Source: Chthoniobacter flavus (GTDB lineage Bacteria > Verrucomicrobiota > Verrucomicrobiia > Chthoniobacterales > Terrimicrobiaceae). From it: a DNA stretch of 9,162 bases. The notes under the pieces were generated by a model, which had not been told where the DNA came from, did not search any database, and saw only the letters and a list, made by a program, of their open reading frames with translations. The translations under genes and the position numbers were made by a program. The stretch spans positions 1-9,162 of the forward strand of contig CAMBAQ010000070.1 in NCBI GenBank assembly GCA_945863785.1. Direction: 5' to 3'. Every line of letters begins with the position of its first letter. Position 1 is the stretch's first letter. Positions 1 to 5,643 of this stretch are shown here, piece after piece.

Positions 1-912
1 GAAAATCGTTCACTGGCATTTCAAGATCTGCTCCACGACATGCTTGGAATTCAGCATGCGGAGCAACACCGCGCCTACTTTCGCATTGAGGATGTCGGCC
101 CGGAAGCGGATGTGCCCACCTTGGCCAATCTCAGACAGGCACTCAAGGCGGCAGCAGTGCCTTTCACGATTAGCATGATTCCTAGGTATCGGGATTGGTC
201 TGGAATTTATAACAATGGCATCGCTGAAACCGTTAAAGTCACGGCCAACTCGACTTTCACAAAGGAAATGAAGCTCTGGGTTCAGACTGGCGGTCAGGTG
301 CTCCAGCATGGAACGACTCACCAAATCGATGGACTCATGAACCCCTACACCGGTGTGAGCGGCGACGATTATGAGTTTTACCGCGTCACAGCCGATGCAG
401 AAGGCCGTTTGACACTTGTGGGTCCGCTGACCGGCGACTCGACGACTTGGGCTAGAAATCGAGTCGTTAACGGCCAAAACATCCTGAAAAATGCGGGTTT
501 CAATCCCGTGGGCTGGCTGACTCCGCACTATCTAGCATCGAGTACGGATTACAAAGTCTTCGCGAGCCTGTATCCGTTTGCTTGCGATCGAGCCATCTTC
601 TTTTTCCCAGATGGTCAGGGGGTAACGCAAGCCACGGAGCTTAACTCTCCCTATATCTATCGAGATACATACGGGCTAAAACGTATACCTGAGACGATCG
701 GCTACATCGATCCTTTGGGATGGTATGCGCTACAGCCGCCAAGTCTTTCGGCTGATCTCATTAGGCGCGCCAAGGCACTCAAAGTCGTTCGCGATGGATG
801 GGCTGGATTTTACTTCCACTGGTATTTGGATCCCACAGAGCTGGGCAAAACCATCACTGGACTCAAGGAGCTCGGTTACCAATTCGTTCCGCTGAACGGA
901 ACCCTCAAATAG
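1..912 (+). CDS. DUF2334-type polysaccharide deacetylase-like protein (5' end outside window)
   Basis: The reading frame is open from base 1, so the gene is cut by the window edge; 303 codons are visible. The first ATG is at 40, but the 13 codons before it are also open, so it is probably not the real start. The protein resembles the DUF2334 branch of the polysaccharide deacetylase (NodB-like) superfamily. Counting from the ATG at 40, the marks are RIEDVGP (15-21, with the acidic pair E17/D18 where metal-binding acids lie), the strand PFTISMIPRYRD (41-52), LQHGTTHQ (89-95, candidate metal histidines H90 and H94), LTPHYLAS (160-167) and FYFHWYLDP (257-265). By family analogy it would deacetylate or otherwise bind a surface glycan, but DUF2334 substrates are mostly unknown. 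Any signal peptide would lie in the missing part. glmS follows 30 bases after the TAG stop with no evident terminator, so co-transcription is likely. Family call fairly sure, activity unproven. Confidence 0.78.
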   Translation, partial: ENRSLAFQDLLHDMLGIQHAEQHRAYFRIEDVGPEADVPTLANLRQALKAAAVPFTISMIPRYRDWSGIYNNGIAETVKVTANSTFTKEMKLWVQTGGQVLQHGTTHQIDGLMNPYTGVSGDDYEFYRVTADAEGRLTLVGPLTGDSTTWARNRVVNGQNILKNAGFNPVGWLTPHYLASSTDYKVFASLYPFACDRAIFFFPDGQGVTQATELNSPYIYRDTYGLKRIPETIGYIDPLGWYALQPPSLSADLIRRAKALKVVRDGWAGFYFHWYLDPTELGKTITGLKELGYQFVPLNGTLK

Positions 913-942
913 GAACCAACCTTAGAATAAAAAACGAAAAAT

Positions 943-2793
943 ATGTGCGGAATTATTGGATGCATCGGTGAAGCAGCCGCCCAGCCCTTCTTAATCGAAG
1001 GGCTGGGTCGGTTGGAGTACAGAGGTTACGACTCAGCAGGCGTGGCCATCTGGAATGGAAAAGATATTGAAACACGAAAAACTGTCGGCCGTGTCTCTCG
1101 TTTGGCGGCAACGCTGAACGATTCTCCGATTGATGGGGACACCGGTATCAGTCACACGCGCTGGGCCACCCACGGAGCTGTCACAGAGCAAAATGCCCAC
1201 CCTCATTTTGATGACTCGGGACGCCTCGCGCTTGTGCATAACGGGGTTCTAGAAAATCACAAAGCACTTCGTGATGGGTTGATCGAGCGTGGCCACAACT
1301 TCGTATCGCAAACGGATACGGAGGTTCTCGCTCATTTGATTGGTGAGACGTTCGATATATCGCCGGTCCAAAATCGGGAAGCGCTTGTGGCTGCGGTGAA
1401 GTCCGCGCTCGGGCAGGCGCTGGGAACATACGGCATCGGTCTTCTTCATGCAGATACGGGTCGCTTTTTAATAGCGGCTCGCAAGGGAAGTCCGCTCATC
1501 GTGGGATTCGGCGATGGCGGGCAATTCCTCTCCAGTGACGTTGATGCCATTGCGGACTGGGTGAATGAGGTTGTTTATCTCGAGGACGGGGATATCGCCG
1601 CACTCGATGGTGATCATTTTGAGGTCCACCGGGTATCGGGTGAGGAAGCCGCCACTCCCGCTCCCGTGAGAGTCGAGGCTCCGCCGGTACGTGAGGGTAA
1701 GGGGAGGTATGCCCACTTCATGCATAAAGAAATCCATGAGCAACCCGAGACGCTCCGAGAGGCGATGAAGGGGCGGTTTGACCGCGAGGGGGCCACTGCA
1801 ACGTTTAGCGGACTCCAGAGGACGAATGAGGAACTGCGTGAGTGGCATCGGATCGTCTTGACTGGATGTGGAACGACCTACCATGCAGCTCTCGCTGGCG
1901 AATCGCTCATCGAGGCTATGGCTCGAATTCCGGTCGAGTGCGAATACGCCAGTGAGTTTCGTTACCGAAATGTTCCGCTTGATTCAAGAACCGCTGTTTT
2001 TGCTATGAGTCAAAGCGGAGAGACGGCTGATACCATCGCGGCCCTCCGTGAGAGCAAGCGCAAAGGTGCTCCAACGCTGGGTATTTGCAATAATGTCATC
2101 AGTACGATCGCTCGAGAAAGCGAAGGCGGCATCGGCCTGCGGGCGGGGCTGGAAATCGGGGTCGCGGCTACCAAAACATTCACGTCCCAAGTCGTCGCAC
2201 TCTCGATGTTGGGTCTGCTGCTTGGTCGAATTCGCGATCTTCCGCATGCCGAGGGGATGGATATCATTCGGGGCTTGGAGAGCCTTCCGGAACTCGTGGC
2301 GAGAGTATTGGAACTCGATGAGGAAATCTCTCATATCGCGGCGAAATATGTCTCTGCGCGAAACTTCCTCTTCATGGGGCGACAGGCCAACTTCCCTATC
2401 GCTCTCGAAGGAGCCCTTAAAATGAAGGAGATCAGTTATATTCCGGCATCGGGGTATCCCAGCGCTGAACTCAAGCACGGCGTCATTGCCTTGGTGAATG
2501 ACGAGACGCCGTCCATTTTTCTAGCCCCGCAGGATGGGGTTTATGAAAAAAACCTGAGCAACATCGAGGAGGTCAAAGCACGCAAGGGACCGGTGATTGC
2601 CGTTGGCACCGAGGGGGATGAAACTCTCGCCAGTCTGTGTGATGATGTCATTCTACTCCCGCAAGTGCCGGACTTTCTGGCTCCGGTGCTGAATGTGATA
2701 CCGCTTCAACTCTTCGCCTACCACACGGCTGTCGCCCTCGGTTGCGACGTCGACAAGCCCAAGAACCTCGCCAAAAGCGTCACTGTGGAATGA
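943..2793 (+). CDS. glmS: Glutamine-fructose-6-phosphate aminotransferase (isomerizing), glucosamine-6-phosphate synthase
   Basis: This cytoplasmic enzyme converts fructose-6-phosphate plus glutamine into glucosamine-6-phosphate plus glutamate, the first step toward UDP-GlcNAc for peptidoglycan and other glycans. The 616 codons match the usual family length of about 600-610. The start is fixed because the N-terminus is MCGIIGCIG and Cys2 becomes the catalytic N-terminal nucleophile after methionine removal. The Ntn glutaminase domain (about 1-225) carries YRGYDSAG (26-33), HTRWATHG (71-78) and HNGVLENH (99-106). A linker containing HFMHKEIHEQP (258-268) leads to two sugar-isomerase (SIS) domains. 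SIS1 has LTGCGTTYHAALAGE (306-320), SQSGETADT (356-364) and EIGVAATKTFTSQ (404-416). SIS2 has ALEGALKMKEISYI (487-500) and the catalytic-region AELKHG (508-513). The C-terminus DKPKNLAKSVTVE is the expected active-site tail. It lies 30 bases after the deacetylase-like gene; the leader is AT-rich without a Shine-Dalgarno sequence and is too short for a glmS ribozyme. No truncation or missing key residue seen. Confidence 0.97.
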   Translation: MCGIIGCIGEAAAQPFLIEGLGRLEYRGYDSAGVAIWNGKDIETRKTVGRVSRLAATLNDSPIDGDTGISHTRWATHGAVTEQNAHPHFDDSGRLALVHNGVLENHKALRDGLIERGHNFVSQTDTEVLAHLIGETFDISPVQNREALVAAVKSALGQALGTYGIGLLHADTGRFLIAARKGSPLIVGFGDGGQFLSSDVDAIADWVNEVVYLEDGDIAALDGDHFEVHRVSGEEAATPAPVRVEAPPVREGKGRYAHFMHKEIHEQPETLREAMKGRFDREGATATFSGLQRTNEELREWHRIVLTGCGTTYHAALAGESLIEAMARIPVECEYASEFRYRNVPLDSRTAVFAMSQSGETADTIAALRESKRKGAPTLGICNNVISTIARESEGGIGLRAGLEIGVAATKTFTSQVVALSMLGLLLGRIRDLPHAEGMDIIRGLESLPELVARVLELDEEISHIAAKYVSARNFLFMGRQANFPIALEGALKMKEISYIPASGYPSAELKHGVIALVNDETPSIFLAPQDGVYEKNLSNIEEVKARKGPVIAVGTEGDETLASLCDDVILLPQVPDFLAPVLNVIPLQLFAYHTAVALGCDVDKPKNLAKSVTVE

Positions 2794-2806
2794 GAAGCAT
2801 TTCGGC

Positions 2807-2856
2807 GGCGGAATCTGGCGAATCACCAAGCTTGGTTCCGCCCGTCGAATTTTCGA
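2807..2856. terminator. Inverted-repeat cluster between convergent genes, possible bidirectional terminator
   Basis: The 88-base gap between glmS and the convergent SGNH gene contains three nested or adjacent dyads. An outer stem pairs GGCGGAA (2807-2813) with TTCCGCC (2836-2842). Inside it is a perfect 12-base palindrome ACCAAGCTTGGT (2825-2836), which shares one base with the outer stem. Next comes TCGAA-TT-TTCGA (2845-2856). On the + strand the dyads are followed by a pyrimidine-rich stretch ending in TTTT (about 2860-2876), but not by a clean T-run, and on the - strand there is no T-run at all. The convergent layout makes some terminator here likely. The sequence supports structure but not a textbook intrinsic terminator, so termination is an inference. 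Confidence 0.35.
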
Positions 2857-2881
2857 TGCTCTTGCTTCTTTTAGCGTTGGC

Positions 2882-3949
2882 TTAGTTTTTGTCAGGGGCG
2901 CCAAGGAAATCGGCTAAGGCTTTTGCGAAGAGCCTGTGACCGTGGCTTCCCCAGTGGGAATCGTTCGACAAGTATACATCCGGGATTCCGGATGCGATCG
3001 CATCGGTGAGGATCTTGTCGGTACGGGGAACTGGGAGAGACGGATCTTTTGCGACTTCAGCGACGAGGTTGACCGTGGCATCTTGCGGATTTTTGAGATA
3101 GGGGGCGTAGGAGGAAGTTTTGTCGGGAGCAATAAGGAGAACAAATTTGGTGACGCCATTGCTCTCGATGATTTTTTGGAAAACAGAAATCCCACTGCGC
3201 AGGTCGCTATAGTCGGATTCTTTCAGGTCTTTTTTTCGGGATTCGTCGAAGTAGACAAGAAGATCGAGGTCGTTCGGCGAGCTGAATAGACCCGGCTTGG
3301 CGAGCGGGACTTCCAGCACTTGGTTGTTTAGGTTAAGGCGGCGTTGAACAATGGCGCCGAGGTGTCCCAGTACGTGATCGGGATCGTAGCCGGGTTTGGT
3401 TTTTGCAGCTTCCTCATGGGGTGCAACGCCAAGGGGTTTCGCTGTCGCAAAGAGCGGTTCCAGCGCTGTCGGGGAGTCTTTTTTGGCAGGAGGAGTTTCT
3501 TTTGAAAAATAGGCGATACGCTCGTGCAAGTAGCGTTCAACCGATTCAAAAATGAAAAGCTTGGGTGGGAACTTTTTGAAAGCCTCAGATTCCATGATCT
3601 CTTGCGGCCAATAGCGGCGGGTATCGATCACAATCATGGAAAGCCCCGTGCGGTTGATGAAATAATTCTGCCAACCGAAGCGACGACTCTCTTGATCGCA
3701 ACTGAAAGAGTCTCCCAAGAGGACGACATCGTAATAGCGGTTGTAGTCCTTGAGGTCGGTGGTGACGTGGAAGAGGTTTTTCTCAAACGTGGTCTGCGGC
3801 GCCCGCCACCCAAAATCGTTCTCAGCATATCCTCCTACGCGCGCCAAATCGCCATCCACTGGCAGGAGCCACGAGGCGATGGCCCATACCGTGGCCAGAA
3901 CAACCAAGAACCAGAAACCCGTTAGGCGACTATAGGTGGCGAGGTTCAT
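2882..3949 (-). CDS. Membrane-anchored SGNH/GDSL-fold protein, probable O-acetyltransferase partner of the MBOAT
   Basis: The 355-residue protein has one N-terminal hydrophobic segment (about 11-29, GFWFLVVLATVWAIASWLL), read as an uncleaved anchor with the rest outside the cytoplasmic membrane. The SGNH signature is VVLLGDSFS (75-83) with candidate nucleophile Ser81, and near the C-terminus LSNDSHWGSHGHRL (327-340) supplies the Asp330-x-His332 pair. Between them is a stretch of about 90 residues (150-240) of low recognisability, rich in Lys, Pro and Ala. Proteins of this type next to an MBOAT gene (AlgJ/AlgX, PatB and DltD-like logic) move acyl groups brought across the membrane onto extracellular glycans. 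The order here, GDS first and D-x-H last, is that of ordinary SGNH enzymes and PatB, not of AlgX. Its ATG (3949) follows the MBOAT TAA stop (3953-3951) after one base, with no Shine-Dalgarno sequence, which points to translational coupling. Acceptor substrate unknown; a hydrolase (esterase) is possible. Confidence 0.8.
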   Translation of the reverse strand: MNLATYSRLTGFWFLVVLATVWAIASWLLPVDGDLARVGGYAENDFGWRAPQTTFEKNLFHVTTDLKDYNRYYDVVLLGDSFSCDQESRRFGWQNYFINRTGLSMIVIDTRRYWPQEIMESEAFKKFPPKLFIFESVERYLHERIAYFSKETPPAKKDSPTALEPLFATAKPLGVAPHEEAAKTKPGYDPDHVLGHLGAIVQRRLNLNNQVLEVPLAKPGLFSSPNDLDLLVYFDESRKKDLKESDYSDLRSGISVFQKIIESNGVTKFVLLIAPDKTSSYAPYLKNPQDATVNLVAEVAKDPSLPVPRTDKILTDAIASGIPDVYLSNDSHWGSHGHRLFAKALADFLGAPDKN

Positions 3950-3950
3950 A

Positions 3951-5501
3951 TTAAAAATCCCGATAAAGAAATGAACTCACGTTACTGAGGTTCAGCATAC
4001 ACCAGATGAAGGTGAGGATGCTGAGAGTGAGCCAGAGAAAGGAGGGGCGCCAAGTCAGTGGCTGAAAAACGCTCGGCATGTCTTCGATTTTTTTTCCGTA
4101 AGTGACAATGCCAGGCTCCATGGTGGCGAGGAGTTGTTGGCTGTTCGGAAGGAAACTCACAAATAAGACCAAACCACCCAAACACGCCAGAAGGACGAAT
4201 TGAGGATCAATCGTGAGTCCGAGTAAAGCAGGCAATGCCATGAGCATGGGGGACGATTTAAAGAAGAGAGGGTCACCGGGAAGTAGGAGCCCGTTTGTAC
4301 CAGTCAAGCCGGCCAGCAATCGAAAGGCTTCCTCGGGATTGGCCGCTCGGAAAAAGATCCATGACACGAGAACCGCGAGGAATGTCACCAACCGTCCACC
4401 CCAGCCCATAAACAGGGCGGCTCCGGGGATGCGGGCGCGTTCATTGAGCTGCGCCCAGTAGTGATTCACCATCAAGTAGGTCCCATGCAGGGCTCCCCAA
4501 AGGAGAAACGTCCAACCTGCACCGTGCCAAAACCCGCCCAGCAACATCGTGAGGAAAAGGTTGAATGAGCGACGGAAGGGTCCGCAGCGGTTGCCCCCGA
4601 GTGAAATGTAAACGTAATCGCGAAGAAACCGAGAGAGCGTCATGTGCCAACGCCGCCAAAAATCGGTGATGCTATCCGCCTTGTAAGGAGAATTGAAATT
4701 CAGTGGCAGGCGGATGCCAAACAAGCGAGCCACACCAAGCGCCATGTCCGAGTAGCCAGAGAAATCAAAATACAGCTGAAACGCATACGCGAGAGCACCG
4801 ATCCAGGCTGCTGACATACTGATCGGGCTTCCCACGCTCACCGCCCAGAACGCCTGATTAGCCCATGGAGCGATAGTATCTGCAACGAGGACTTTTTTAG
4901 CTAGGCCCATCGTGAAAAGGGTCGCTCCCACGCAGATATCCGCAGAACGCTCCTCTGGCGTTCGCATTTTACGGAACTGGGGGAGGGACTCTTTCTGATA
5001 AACAATCGGGCCGGAAACGATCTGTGGAAAAAACGCTGAATAGAGGAGAAACTCAAAATAATTGCACGGGACCACTTCCTTTTTGCGTGCCGCAACCAAC
5101 CACGCGATCTGCATAAACGTGATGAATGAAATACCCAGCGGCAGGAGCATTTTTTCGATGAAAATATTCGTCTGAAGAACCGCATTCAAATTGGCGACGA
5201 AGAAATTCGCGTATTTGAAATAAGCGAGGACAACGATGTTCAGTGTGACTGATCCGACGAGAAGCCATTTCCCTGAAGATTCCCCGCTGCGCGAGAGGCG
5301 ACTGCCGAGAAAGTAGTTCACCGCTGTCAGTGGCAGAAATAACAGCAACACGTTCGTATTCGTCCACGCGTAGAAAACCAGTGAAGCCGTCAGAAGCCAG
5401 AGTTGACGCCAAAAAACAGGCGTCAATCGCTCTAGCAGGAGAAAACCAATCAAGACAATCGGCAGGAAACTAAAGAGAAACGTAACGGAATTGAAAAACA
5501 T
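3951..5501 (-). CDS. MBOAT family membrane-bound O-acyltransferase (AlgI/PatA-like)
   Basis: This is a 516-residue polytopic membrane protein with about ten hydrophobic stretches, close to the usual 470-520 of AlgI-type MBOATs. The N-terminus MFFNSVTFLFSFLPIVLIGF is typical of the family. Further marks are PLGISFITFMQIAWLV (121-136), FFPQIVSGPIVY (157-168), YFDFSGYSDMALG (244-256), DFWRRWHMTLSRFLRDYVYI (280-299), SLGGNR (300-305) and GGFWHGAGWTFLLWGALHG (322-340). His326 in the last motif is the expected catalytic histidine, and His286 is the other conserved one. The family takes acyl groups from cytoplasmic donors and passes them across the membrane to a partner on the outside, here most likely the SGNH protein whose start lies one base downstream. 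The conserved YLVD-type motif reads WLVA (133-136). A terminator lies upstream, so this gene needs its own promoter; the best match I see is weak (TATGCT, plus-strand 5526-5531) and there is no Shine-Dalgarno sequence. The glycan modified cannot be told. Confidence 0.93.
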   Translation of the reverse strand: MFFNSVTFLFSFLPIVLIGFLLLERLTPVFWRQLWLLTASLVFYAWTNTNVLLLFLPLTAVNYFLGSRLSRSGESSGKWLLVGSVTLNIVVLAYFKYANFFVANLNAVLQTNIFIEKMLLPLGISFITFMQIAWLVAARKKEVVPCNYFEFLLYSAFFPQIVSGPIVYQKESLPQFRKMRTPEERSADICVGATLFTMGLAKKVLVADTIAPWANQAFWAVSVGSPISMSAAWIGALAYAFQLYFDFSGYSDMALGVARLFGIRLPLNFNSPYKADSITDFWRRWHMTLSRFLRDYVYISLGGNRCGPFRRSFNLFLTMLLGGFWHGAGWTFLLWGALHGTYLMVNHYWAQLNERARIPGAALFMGWGGRLVTFLAVLVSWIFFRAANPEEAFRLLAGLTGTNGLLLPGDPLFFKSSPMLMALPALLGLTIDPQFVLLACLGGLVLFVSFLPNSQQLLATMEPGIVTYGKKIEDMPSVFQPLTWRPSFLWLTLSILTFIWCMLNLSNVSSFLYRDF

Positions 5502-5587
5502 ACGTTCGAGCGGGGGTGTGTTTGCAGCATAGCGAAAACCGCCATTCCAGCCAGAAATTTTCTAAGAGGGAAAATGAGCGAGGGTAC
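5502..5587. other. Leader region of the MBOAT-SGNH pair
   Basis: These 86 bases lie between the gyrA terminator and the MBOAT start and must hold the promoter of the acylation pair if termination is efficient. Read in the gene direction, I find only a weak sigma70-like match, CTGGCT-N17-TATGCT, with the -10 at plus-strand 5526-5531. There is an AT-rich patch just upstream of it. No riboswitch-like fold, small gene or Shine-Dalgarno sequence is evident. Confidence 0.3.
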
Positions 5588-5620
5588 AAAAAATCCCGCC
5601 CGCATTACTGCGGGCAGGAT
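5588..5620 (-). terminator. Strong rho-independent terminator downstream of gyrA
   Basis: In the gyrA direction the arm ATCCTGCCCGC (plus-strand 5620-5610) pairs with GCGGGCGGGAT (5603-5593) over 11 positions with a single T-G wobble. The loop is 6 bases (AGTAAT) and the stem is followed directly by a run of T (5592-5588). It begins 23 bases after the gyrA stop codon. This is a textbook intrinsic terminator and marks the 3' end of the gyrase transcript. It also separates the gyrase unit from the MBOAT-SGNH pair on the same strand. On the opposite strand the T-run is absent, so it should work in one direction only. Confidence 0.9.
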
Positions 5621-5643
5621 GATTATCAAATTGCGACGTGTCC

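Noticed and set aside
10..528. Open frame of 172 codons on the - strand opposite the deacetylase-like gene
   Set aside because: The + strand frame carries clear DUF2334 motifs over the same bases; the antisense product shows none.
913..942. glmS ribozyme/riboswitch before glmS
   Set aside because: The gap is only 30 AT-rich bases, far too short for the ribozyme, and no fold is visible.
5502..5643. Small gene or structured RNA between gyrA and the MBOAT gene
   Set aside because: Apart from the clear terminator, I see no start with coding character and no second stable fold.
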